DNA of 64,000 bases, taken from the NCBI RefSeq assembly GCF_002017875.1, contig NZ_MUFV01000001.1, forward strand, positions 2,754,501 through 2,818,500, written 5' to 3'. The DNA comes from Deinococcus sp. LM3 (GTDB taxonomy: Bacteria > Deinococcota > Deinococci > Deinococcales > Deinococcaceae). The notes beneath the pieces were generated by a model. That model worked only from the letters and a program-made list of their open reading frames with translations. It searched no databases and was not told the origin of the DNA. The translations under genes were made by a program, and so were the position numbers. Shown piece by piece: positions 1 through 12,168 of the stretch (position 1 is the stretch's first letter; each line of letters opens with the position of its first letter).

Positions 1-2843
<2,843 letters not shown>

Positions 2844-2861
2844 GGTCCACCCCTGTCAAGC

Positions 2862-2882
2862 AAAAAGCCGCCCGGTGGCGGC
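2862..2882 (-). terminator. Riboswitch-controlled intrinsic terminator before metH
   Basis: On the minus strand GCCGCC-ACCG-GGCGGC is a perfect 6-bp stem with a 4-nt loop followed by TTTTT. It ends 19 nt before the metH start codon. This is the expected off-state hairpin of the SAM riboswitch. Confidence 0.85.
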
Positions 2883-3052
2883 CTCGAAAGTCGTTGTGCG
2901 CGATTGCTGCGCCGCTCCTGGGCCATCGTCCCCGCTCGCGCCATCGTCAGCGCACCCACGCGGGTCTCTTCTGAAAGCACCGTTGCCGCAATGAGGGCCG
3001 GTTGCCTCGCCATCACAGGGCAGAAAATCCCCTCCGGCGACTCTGGATGACC
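2862..3052 (-). promoter_or_regulatory. SAM-I (S-box) riboswitch with expression platform, metH leader
   Basis: Read on the minus strand, the metH leader contains the S-box core in order: AGAG, GGAGGG, GCCC, GGCAACC and GGTGCT. P1 can form between GGTCATC near 3046-3052 and GATGG near 2941-2945, enclosing an aptamer of about 112 nt; a second GATGGCC at 2921-2927 offers an alternative partner. A GCCGG/CCGGC stem fits P2 and ACCC-GCGT-GGGT fits P4. An intrinsic terminator follows immediately before the metH start, so SAM binding is expected to favour premature termination. The fit is by eye; a covariance-model search would confirm it. Confidence 0.85.
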
Positions 3053-3077
3053 GCGCCCGGCGGGCACGATGCGGGCA

Positions 3078-3104
3078 GCATAGCGCACGCCCACGCCAGC
3101 AAAA
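3078..3104 (-). promoter_or_regulatory. Putative metH promoter
   Basis: On the minus strand TTTTGC (-35-like) and TATGCT (-10-like) are separated by 16 nt, about 25 nt upstream of the riboswitch P1 stem. TATGCT is one of the -10 sequences found before leaderless genes elsewhere in this window. Confidence 0.5.
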
Positions 3105-3174
3105 GGGGGGTGGAGTGGACAGGCCCGCGCCTCCCGCCCGGCCGCGCTGACGTGGGGGCGATACCGGCCCGCCA

Positions 3175-3210
3175 TGACCCGCCCGTGCCCTTTTACCCGA
3201 CTGTGCTCTG

Positions 3211-3228
<18 letters not shown>
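3175..3228. repeat. Three tandem 18-bp units containing the pheA stop codon
   Basis: Three imperfect 18-bp units lie end to end (3175-3192, 3193-3210, 3211-3228). On the minus strand each carries GGGCACNG(T/G)CGGGT(A/C)A-like sequence. The first unit read from pheA supplies the TAA stop, the second repeats the TAA in the same frame, and the third reads TCA. Units of 18 bp keep the reading frame. Confidence 0.7.
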
Positions 3229-4059
<831 letters not shown>

Positions 4060-4128
4060 GCGCCCGAGGCTACCGCACCGCGTCCCAACCTACCCTCCGG
4101 GCCGATAGACGTGGGTACAGTACAGGGC

Positions 4129-5544
4129 GTGACCCTGACCATGCCCGACCCGATCCTCGATCTGGACGCCTGCTCCCTGGCCGCCGCCACCCGGCGCGGC
4201 GACCTGACCGCCAGCGAGGTCACCCGCACCTACCTGACCCGCCTGCACGCCCTGAACCCCCACCTGCACGCCGTGATCACCGTCAACCCGGACGCCCAGC
4301 GCAGCGCCGACGCCCTGGACGCCCTGAGCGAGACCCGGCGCGGCCCGCTGCACGGCGTGCCCGTCCTGATCAAGGACAACATCGACGTGGCGGGCCTGCC
4401 CACCACGGCCGGAAGCCGCCTGCTGCTGGAGCACGTCCCCACCCAGGACGCCCCGCTGGTCGCGCGCCTGCGGGCCGCCGGGGCCGTTATTCTGGGCAAG
4501 GCGAACATGACCGAATGGGCGAACTTCATGACCGTCGGCATGAGCAACGGCTACTCCAGCGCCGGCGGGCAGACCCTCAACCCCTGGGGAGACACCCTGG
4601 ACACCGGCGGCAGCAGCAGCGGCAGCGGCGTGGCCGTCGCCGCGCGCCTGTGCGCCGCCGCCATCGGCACCGAGACCAGCGGCAGCATCGTCAGTCCCGC
4701 CCACCAGAACGGCGTGATCGGCCTGAAACCCACCCTGGGCCTCGTGCCGCGCACCGGCGTGGTCCCCATCAGCCACAGCCAGGATACCGCTGGCCCCATC
4801 ACCCGCAGCGCCCGCGACGCCGCCCTGATCCTGGCCGTCATCGCTGGCCCGGACCCGCACGACGAGACCAGCCGCCGCCGCCCCGTCCCGGACCTGCGCC
4901 TCCGGGACGGCGTGCTCGGCCGCGCGCACGTGGGCATCATCCGCGACGAACCGCACGCCACCCCCGCCGAACAGGCCACCCTGGACCACCTGTGCGCCCG
5001 CCTGGACGCCCTGAACGTCACCCGCCTGGACGTGACCTTCCCCACCCGCCAGGAACTGAACGCCAGCGGCTGGAACCTCGAAGTCCTCGAATACGAATTC
5101 AAGGGCGACCTGAACGCCTACCTCGCCGGGGTCACGCACGGCCCCCGCAGCCTCCAGGACGTCATCGACGCGAACGACCGCGACCCGGAACGCCTGCTGC
5201 GCTACGGCCAGACCCTCCTGCACGCCGCGCAGGGCACCCGCGGCGACGCCAGCGAGGCCAACTACCGCCGCGCCCGCACCCGCGACCTGGACCTGACCCG
5301 CACGCGCGGTTTCGACCAGCTGTTCGCGCGCGGCCTGGACATCCTGATCTTCCCCGGCATTCACGGCTGCGGCCTGGCCGCCAAGGCCGGTTACCCCAGC
5401 CTCGCCCTGCCCGTCACGCCCCCCGGCACCGACACCCCCGGCGGCACACTGCTGGTCGCGCCCGCCGGACAGGACGGCCGCCTGCTGTCCCTGGCCTCCG
5501 AACTGAACCGCGAACTCGGCGGCGTGCGCTTCCCGGCGGTGTAG
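4129..5544 (+). CDS. Amidase (amidase signature family)
   Basis: Hydrolyses an amide substrate that cannot be named from sequence. All elements of the Ser-Ser-Lys triad are visible: LIKDN with the Lys near residue 82, the Gly/Ser-rich GGSSSGSGVAVAA loop near 160, and TETSGSIVSPA with the nucleophile region near 184. At about 471 residues it has family length. The GTG at 4129 is chosen because TACAGT lies 7 nt upstream; an in-frame ATG at 4141 is the alternative. The C-terminus (GTLLVAPAGQDGRLLSLASEL) departs slightly from the usual GLPVGLQ pattern. It is divergent from pheA, with about 70 bp between starts. Confidence 0.9.
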   Translation: MTLTMPDPILDLDACSLAAATRRGDLTASEVTRTYLTRLHALNPHLHAVITVNPDAQRSADALDALSETRRGPLHGVPVLIKDNIDVAGLPTTAGSRLLLEHVPTQDAPLVARLRAAGAVILGKANMTEWANFMTVGMSNGYSSAGGQTLNPWGDTLDTGGSSSGSGVAVAARLCAAAIGTETSGSIVSPAHQNGVIGLKPTLGLVPRTGVVPISHSQDTAGPITRSARDAALILAVIAGPDPHDETSRRRPVPDLRLRDGVLGRAHVGIIRDEPHATPAEQATLDHLCARLDALNVTRLDVTFPTRQELNASGWNLEVLEYEFKGDLNAYLAGVTHGPRSLQDVIDANDRDPERLLRYGQTLLHAAQGTRGDASEANYRRARTRDLDLTRTRGFDQLFARGLDILIFPGIHGCGLAAKAGYPSLALPVTPPGTDTPGGTLLVAPAGQDGRLLSLASELNRELGGVRFPAV

Positions 5545-5582
5545 GAGGGAAGTGGGTTGTGGGGAGCGGGTTGTGGGGAGCG
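5545..5582. repeat. Direct repeat of about 14 bp
   Basis: GGGTTGTGGGGAGC occurs twice in immediate succession just after the amidase stop codon. It leads into the heptamer array that follows. Confidence 0.6.
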
Positions 5583-5624
5583 GGAGGCCTTGACATGGCC
5601 GGCCGGACCGCGCACACGATGTTG

Positions 5625-5763
5625 ACCATCAACCATCAACCATCAACCATCAACCATCAACCATCAACCATCAACCATCAACCATCAACCATCAACCATC
5701 AACCATCAACCATCAACCATCAACCATCAACCATCAACCATCAACCATCAACCATCAACCATC
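5625..5763. repeat. Heptanucleotide tandem array, about 20 copies of ACCATCA
   Basis: A nearly perfect run of the 7-bp unit ACCATCA (TGATGGT on the other strand) covers about 139 bp between the converging amidase and minC genes, ending 4 bp before the minC stop. The unit is much richer in AT than its surroundings. A short degenerate relative (CCATCAACCATCAAC) recurs at about 50189-50205 between phoH and ybeY. Slippage should make copy number variable among strains. Confidence 0.95.
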
Positions 5764-5766
5764 CGC

Positions 5767-6384
5767 CTACTTCTGCGTGTCGATCTGGATGACTCCTGCG
5801 TTCAGGCGGGCGATCTCGGCGGTGGGTTGTTCGTCGCGGTGGCGCATGTTGTTCAGGCTGCTGCCTTCGGGTGCGCGGGCGACGGCGTCACCGATGCGGA
5901 TCTGGGTGCTGGCGATGGGCCGCGCCCATACGATGGCGTCGCTGTGTCCGCCGCTGCCGGCGTGCGCCACGCCGCGCAGGGCGCCGATCACGATCACGTC
6001 GCCGCCTGCCACGATCTCCGCGCCGGGGTTCACGTCGCCCAGCACGATCACGCTGCCCGGATACTCGCCGCGAAACCCGGCGCGCAGGGTGTTCGGGACG
6101 ATCACGGTCCGCGCGGGTGGCAGGGGAGGCCGGGCTTCCGGGGCGGGCGCGGGGGCGGTGACGGTCACGCGCGGCGCGCGGATCCGGCCCGGCGTGCCGC
6201 CTGCCGCGCGGATGTGGGCCAGTGCGACTTCCAGGGCCTGCGGGTCGGCGTCCCCCTGCACTTCCAGGGTCACGTGGGTGCCCAGCAGGTCGGCGCGCAC
6301 GGCGAGGGACTCGTGGACCGAGTCGGCCGTGTCACCGGGTTCGAGCAGGAGGTTCATGCCGCCAAGCGTGCCGCGCAACTTCAT
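5767..6384 (-). CDS. minC: Septum site-determining protein MinC
   Basis: Inhibitor of FtsZ assembly that, with MinD, restricts division to midcell. The C-terminal half is the MinC beta-helix domain, with VIVLGDVNPGAEIVAGGDVIVIG as the family signature (written here in part) followed by LRGVAHAG. The N-terminal domain (about 1-80) is divergent and a Pro/Ala-rich linker follows. The 205-residue size is typical. The ATG at 6384 follows TAGATT with a 7-nt gap and is probably leaderless. No minD or minE lies next to it. Confidence 0.9.
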   Translation of the reverse strand: MKLRGTLGGMNLLLEPGDTADSVHESLAVRADLLGTHVTLEVQGDADPQALEVALAHIRAAGGTPGRIRAPRVTVTAPAPAPEARPPLPPARTVIVPNTLRAGFRGEYPGSVIVLGDVNPGAEIVAGGDVIVIGALRGVAHAGSGGHSDAIVWARPIASTQIRIGDAVARAPEGSSLNNMRHRDEQPTAEIARLNAGVIQIDTQK

Positions 6385-6564
6385 GAGGCTCAATCTAGAG
6401 CATCGCCGACCCCGGTCAGGCGGGCAGAGTGCCGCGCTGCACCGGGTTCAGCGCCGCCGCGCCGGGACTGTGCAGCGCGGGCTTTCTGAGGAGCGGGCGC
6501 AGGGTTTCTTCACGTTCGCGCGTGGGGTTGGGGCGGGTGCGGCGCACGGGTGCGGGGGATGGTG

Positions 6565-6613
6565 TACCATGAGCCTCATGCTTTTCAAGGAGAACACCTT
6601 TGGTGCAGCTTGA
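6565..6613 (+). CDS. Leaderless upstream ORF (11 codons) overlapping the S1-protein start
   Basis: TACCAT lies 7 nt before an ATG at 6578 that opens a short frame, MLFKENTFGAA, ending with TGA at 6611-6613. The AAGGAG Shine-Dalgarno for the downstream gene lies inside this frame, and the downstream TTG/GTG starts (6600/6603) are overlapped in another phase. The arrangement predicts translation of the peptide first and coupling to the S1 gene. CDS proper is 6578-6613; the feature includes the -10 element. Confidence 0.5.
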
Positions 6614-6980
6614 TTCCGGCGCGGTCGTGGAGGGCCGCGTAACGCGCGTGACCGACTTCGGCGCGTTCATTCAGTTCGAGAACGGCGAGACGGGCCTCGT
6701 GCACATCTCGCAGATCGCCCACTCGTTCGTGCGCAACATTCACGACCACGTCCGCGAAGGCGAGAACGTGGAAGTGAAGGTGCTGGGCCGTGACGAGCGG
6801 GGCCGACTCGACCTTTCGATCAAGGAACTGCTCGAGGAGCCCGAGGAGGTGCCCCGCCCCCGTGCCATCGGACGGCAGAGCCCTCAGTTCGAGGCCAAGC
6901 TCCGTTCCTTCATGCGTGACGCCAAGGAACGCACCACCGCAGGTGGTGGCAAGAAACCCGCCGGCAAACGCAAGAAGTAA
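6603..6980 (+). CDS. S1-domain RNA-binding protein
   Basis: A small 125-residue protein with one S1 OB-fold domain at about 1-75 (GAVVEGRVTRVTDFGAF, ETGLVHISQI, VKVLGRDERGRLDLSIK), followed by a basic tail ending in GKRKK. It resembles the general stress protein 13 / YugI group, thought to act on RNA or ribosomes. GTG at 6603 is 10 nt from AAGGAG and TTG at 6600 is 7 nt away; either could be used. A short upstream ORF overlaps the start. A GC-rich hairpin follows. Confidence 0.85.
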   Translation: MQLDSGAVVEGRVTRVTDFGAFIQFENGETGLVHISQIAHSFVRNIHDHVREGENVEVKVLGRDERGRLDLSIKELLEEPEEVPRPRAIGRQSPQFEAKLRSFMRDAKERTTAGGGKKPAGKRKK

Positions 6981-7012
6981 CCCCGCATCCCGGCCCCGTG
7001 CCGGACACCCCG

Positions 7013-7047
7013 CAGAGGCCGCCGTCCACCCGGACTGGCGGCCTCTG
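7013..7047 (+). terminator. Hairpin after the S1-protein gene
   Basis: CAGAGGCCGCC and GGCGGCCTCTG form a perfect 11-bp stem around a 13-nt loop, 33 nt after the stop codon. There is no immediate T-run, so termination strength is uncertain. Confidence 0.6.
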
Positions 7048-7124
7048 GCGTGCCACCCCTGTCCTGGGGGCGTGCCGTGTCTTTTTTAACCGGCCTGTAA
7101 CCGCCGCCCGGCAGAATGCCACCC

Positions 7125-8456
<1,332 letters not shown>

Positions 8457-8544
8457 AGTCGCGCTCGGGCCACATCGTCTCAACGGGGTCCGGGTGCCCT
8501 GTTCCCAGGACGAGAGGCTGACCTCTGCCGGTCACGCGTGGCGT

Positions 8545-9423
8545 TCAGATGAACCCGGTTGAACGCGGTTTCTGCGTCCCCCTGGCCTGAAGTGGAAGGG
8601 TGCGCGTCCGGTCGTGAAGCTCGTCCAGAGTCCGTCTGACGGTGCGCCAGGCGTCACTGATCAGGGCGTCGTTCAGGAAGTCCCCTTCCCTCAATTCATG
8701 GGCGGGGGTGATGTAGTCCCGGTAGTGCCGGAGGCGGTAGGGAAAGTCCAGGACGGTGGGCGTGATCCACCCCTGATCGCGGGCGACGGCCAGCAGGACG
8801 TCGAGCCGCCACTCCCGGACGTTCCCCAGGTGCCGTGGGGCGGCGTGCGCCCTGTCAGGATAAGACTGGGCGCAGGCCATGAGCACGTGCTCCAGAATGG
8901 CGCCCAGGCCCAGGAACATCGGGCGCGACAGGCCCGCCTGCTGGAGTGCCACGGCCTCCACCCACCTCTCCCGGAGCAGGGTGCGTTCGTCATCCGTCAG
9001 GAAGACATGCTGAAAGTCGGGCACGCCCAGGATATCGGGGGTCAGGGGCTTCCAGGGAATGACCAGTGGGCGCAGTGTGATCGCCGAACCTGTGATTGCC
9101 GAACCCGTGTCCTGCGTGAGAGTCCAGCCGTAAGGCGCGAGGATCTCGTTGAACACCTGTCGCAGGGCGGCGCGCGTTTCCTCGGCCGCATCGGCTTCCA
9201 GCACCGTGCGCAGCAGCAGTTCAAACTGCCCGCGCCGCTGCGTTTCCTCGATCACGCGCGCCGTGTACCTGATCCTGGACTCGTCCCTCAACCGCTCGAA
9301 GTCACCCCCCAGACCCGCGAACAATTCCGCAAGTTCCCGCGCCTTCCGGTAACCGCTGGGGCCATCGGTGATGGCCTGAACCAGTTGCCGGATCGCAGTC
9401 TGCCGGAGGGTGGGGAGCGTCAT
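8545..9423 (-). CDS. Uncharacterised protein: possible N-terminal adaptor domain plus C-terminal HEPN-like domain
   Basis: No family is recognised with certainty. The first 75 or so residues are helical with an evenly spaced LxxA/ERLRDE pattern like the effector-associated death-like adaptor domains of bacterial conflict proteins. The C-terminal part (about 160-290) has GLGAILEHVLM, then WRLDVLLAVARDQGWI, and RHYRDYITPAHELR, which contains an R-X6-H spacing as in HEPN and DUF4145-like folds. No enzymatic domain is obvious. TACCCT 6 nt before the ATG at 9423 suggests a leaderless start. The gene stands alone. The domain readings are inference and need a profile search. Confidence 0.7.
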   Translation of the reverse strand: MTLPTLRQTAIRQLVQAITDGPSGYRKARELAELFAGLGGDFERLRDESRIRYTARVIEETQRRGQFELLLRTVLEADAAEETRAALRQVFNEILAPYGWTLTQDTGSAITGSAITLRPLVIPWKPLTPDILGVPDFQHVFLTDDERTLLRERWVEAVALQQAGLSRPMFLGLGAILEHVLMACAQSYPDRAHAAPRHLGNVREWRLDVLLAVARDQGWITPTVLDFPYRLRHYRDYITPAHELREGDFLNDALISDAWRTVRRTLDELHDRTRTLPLQARGTQKPRSTGFI

Positions 9424-9492
9424 GGGAACAGGGTAATCGCCGCCGGGGTCCCTGCGTCCTGAAGGCGTTCGGCCTGCGTCAGCCGAACAGAC

Positions 9493-9774
9493 CTAACCGA
9501 ACAGCGGGCCGAGGTCGGTCATCACGCCGGTCGCCTGGGCGGGCGTGAACACGTACGATCCGAACACCGCGTGGAATTCGTCGTGGGTCAGGTGACGGGT
9601 CTGGCCGCTGGGACCGGTCGCCTGGACCTGTTCGCCGCGCGCGGTCAGGCGGTACTCGCCGAGTTCGCGGACACTGGCTTTCCTGCCGCGTCCGGCACGC
9701 AGCAGGGCGGTCACGCGGTGCTCGCAGCCGCCTCTGACGTTCAGGAATTCCAGGAGTTCAGCCGGGGTCAACAT
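9493..9774 (-). CDS. Hypothetical small protein
   Basis: A 93-residue soluble protein with no recognised family. It begins with a short helix (TPAELLEFLNVRGG) followed by a basic stretch and a beta-rich segment (ARGEQVQATGPSGQTRHLTHDEF). TATGCT lies 9 nt before the ATG. The codon usage is GC3-rich like its neighbours, supporting a real gene. Confidence 0.6.
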   Translation of the reverse strand: MLTPAELLEFLNVRGGCEHRVTALLRAGRGRKASVRELGEYRLTARGEQVQATGPSGQTRHLTHDEFHAVFGSYVFTPAQATGVMTDLGPLFG

Positions 9775-9786
9775 CGGCTGGGAAGC

Positions 9787-9824
9787 ATAGCACCCCCGCC
9801 CGCCCAGGCGGGAGAGGGTGCTAT
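9787..9824 (-). terminator. Inverted repeat downstream of lysZ
   Basis: ATAGCACCC and GGGTGCTAT form a 9-bp inverted repeat with an inner CCCGCC/GGCGGG-type stem. It lies 30 nt past the lysZ stop and overlaps the -10 (TATGCT) of the next gene. It may end lysZ transcription or be an operator; sequence alone does not decide. Confidence 0.4.
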
Positions 9825-9853
9825 GGGAGAAATCCGGTCTACGAGAGACGGTA

Positions 9854-10657
<804 letters not shown>

Positions 10658-10729
10658 GCGGCGCATCCTAGCGCGTGACAGGAATGAAGGTCAAATGATT
10701 TTCAATTGATAGGGGAGAGTGGAGACGGC

Positions 10730-11053
10730 TCAGATCCAGACGACCAGCGCCAGCAGCGCCGCCCACGCGACGGCCCACCACAGGCAGATGCGCCGGAAGA
10801 CCCGCTGGTACGCCACCTTGCGGGTCTTGTGCCGGAAGACCTGCTGGGCCGCCCACGACCCGGCCCAGCCGCCCAGCCGCTCGAAGCGGTGCAGCGTCGC
10901 CTCCGGCAGGCGGCCCTCGCGGGCCTGCGCCAGTTGCTTGTCGCGCCACACCGCCACGAACGCCACCAGCCCCCACACGACCTGCCACGCCACGAAGACC
11001 CGGAACAGGAAATCCAGCAGTGCCGGGACGTTCAGTTGCCAGTCACTGCCCAC
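10730..11053 (-). CDS. DUF1294 membrane protein
   Basis: A 107-residue membrane protein of the DUF1294 family, function unknown. Two or three hydrophobic segments are visible (about 10-32 and 88-106). The family signature is present: LPEATLHRFERLGGWAGS followed by FRHKTRKVAYQRVF. The GTG at 11053 is preceded by GAGGAG that overlaps the ispH stop codon, so it is probably translated from the ispH transcript. Confidence 0.85.
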   Translation of the reverse strand: MGSDWQLNVPALLDFLFRVFVAWQVVWGLVAFVAVWRDKQLAQAREGRLPEATLHRFERLGGWAGSWAAQQVFRHKTRKVAYQRVFRRICLWWAVAWAALLALVVWI

Positions 11054-11062
11054 CCGCGCTCC

Positions 11063-12058
11063 TCACTGCTGGGTGCGGGGCAGCGCCTGGGTGGGCAGGA
11101 TCTTCTTCGGCTCGCGGAACTCGATGTTCTCCCACTCGCCCTCCTCGATGACCTCCAGCGCCGGGTTCAGCGCCCGGAAGTGCGCCACGACCGCCTGCAC
11201 CAGATCGTCCGGCGTGCTGGCCGCGCTGGTGATCCCCACCGAGCGCACGCCCGCAAAGTCCACACCCGCGAGGTCCGCCGCCGTCTCCAAGCGCACGGAA
11301 CGCCCGCACTCGGCCTCCGCGAGTTCCAGCAGGCGCATGCCGTTGCTGGAGTGCGTGCTGGTCAGCACCAGGAACAGGTCCACCTGCGGCGCGATGGCCT
11401 TCACGGCGTCCTGGCGGTTCTTGGTGGCGTAACACAGGTCCTCGCTGGGCGGCACCACCAGCGCCGGGAAGCGCCCACGCAGGATGTCCACGGTGCGGCG
11501 CGTGTCGTCCACACTCAGGGTCGTCTGGGTCAGCACCACCAGCTTCTGCGGGTTCGGCACCTGCACCGTATGCGGGTCGTGCAGGCCCTCGCCGGTCTTG
11601 CCGAGCACGCCCACCAGGATGGTGTTCTCGGGCGCCTCGCCCTGCGTGCCGATGACCTCCTGATGCCGGGCACTGTCCCCGATCAGCAGGATCGTGAAGC
11701 CCTCACGGGCGTACTTTTTGGCCTCGGTGTGCACCTTGGTGACCAGCGGGCAGGTCGCGTCGATGGTCGCCAGTCCCAGCGCCCGCGCCCGCTCGCGTAC
11801 CGCCGGGCTGATGCCGTGCGCGCTGAACACGACCGTCTCGCCGCCCTGCGGAAGGGCGTCCACGCCGTCGAGGTCCTCCACGAAATGCACGCCGTACCCG
11901 GCCTGAAGGCGGTCCACGACCGTGTGGTTATGCACGATGGAGTGGTACACCGTCACCGGCCTGGATTCGGTCTGTGCGGCCTTCTCGACCGCCTGAATCG
12001 CCATGACGACCCCCGCGCAGAAGCCGCGCGGCTTGGCAAGGTGAAGGCGCTCAACCAC
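11063..12058 (-). CDS. ispH: 4-hydroxy-3-methylbut-2-enyl diphosphate reductase
   Basis: Last step of the MEP isoprenoid pathway, making IPP and DMAPP with an iron-sulfur cluster. The three cluster cysteines are in PRGFCAGV (about 12), DATCPLV and DLCYATKN. Substrate-site residues are seen in SIVHNHTVV, HGISPAV, RHQEVIGTQGE, STHSSNG and TSAASTPDD. The start is set at GTG 12058 because GGTGG lies 6 nt before it and the protein then begins VVERLHLAKPRGFC. A short leaderless ORF (12107 to 12051) overlaps this start in another frame. Confidence 0.95.
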   Translation of the reverse strand: MVERLHLAKPRGFCAGVVMAIQAVEKAAQTESRPVTVYHSIVHNHTVVDRLQAGYGVHFVEDLDGVDALPQGGETVVFSAHGISPAVRERARALGLATIDATCPLVTKVHTEAKKYAREGFTILLIGDSARHQEVIGTQGEAPENTILVGVLGKTGEGLHDPHTVQVPNPQKLVVLTQTTLSVDDTRRTVDILRGRFPALVVPPSEDLCYATKNRQDAVKAIAPQVDLFLVLTSTHSSNGMRLLELAEAECGRSVRLETAADLAGVDFAGVRSVGITSAASTPDDLVQAVVAHFRALNPALEVIEEGEWENIEFREPKKILPTQALPRTQQ

Positions 12059-12120
12059 GCGCGACCACCGGAAGGGCACAGGAGACGGAAGGAACGAACG
12101 ACGTCATGCCCGACAGTGTA
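12051..12120 (-). CDS. Leaderless upstream ORF (18 codons) overlapping the ispH start
   Basis: TACACT (12115-12120) is 7 nt before an ATG at 12107. The frame encodes MTSFVPSVSCALPVVARG and stops at TGA 12053-12051, just inside ispH and out of frame with it. The GGTGG ribosome-binding sequence of ispH lies within the peptide frame. The layout predicts that ribosomes loading on the leaderless ATG deliver translation to ispH. Confidence 0.5.
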
Positions 12121-12168
12121 ATGCCCGCCTGCCGCGCAGACCGTGCCCCCGGCAGCCTCCCGGCCCGG

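Noticed and set aside
5625..5763. Possible CRISPR-like or protein-coding repeat (INHQPST repeats in one frame)
   Set aside because: Units are 7 bp with no spacers, and the repeat peptide exists only because 7 bp cycles through the frames; no gene function is supported.
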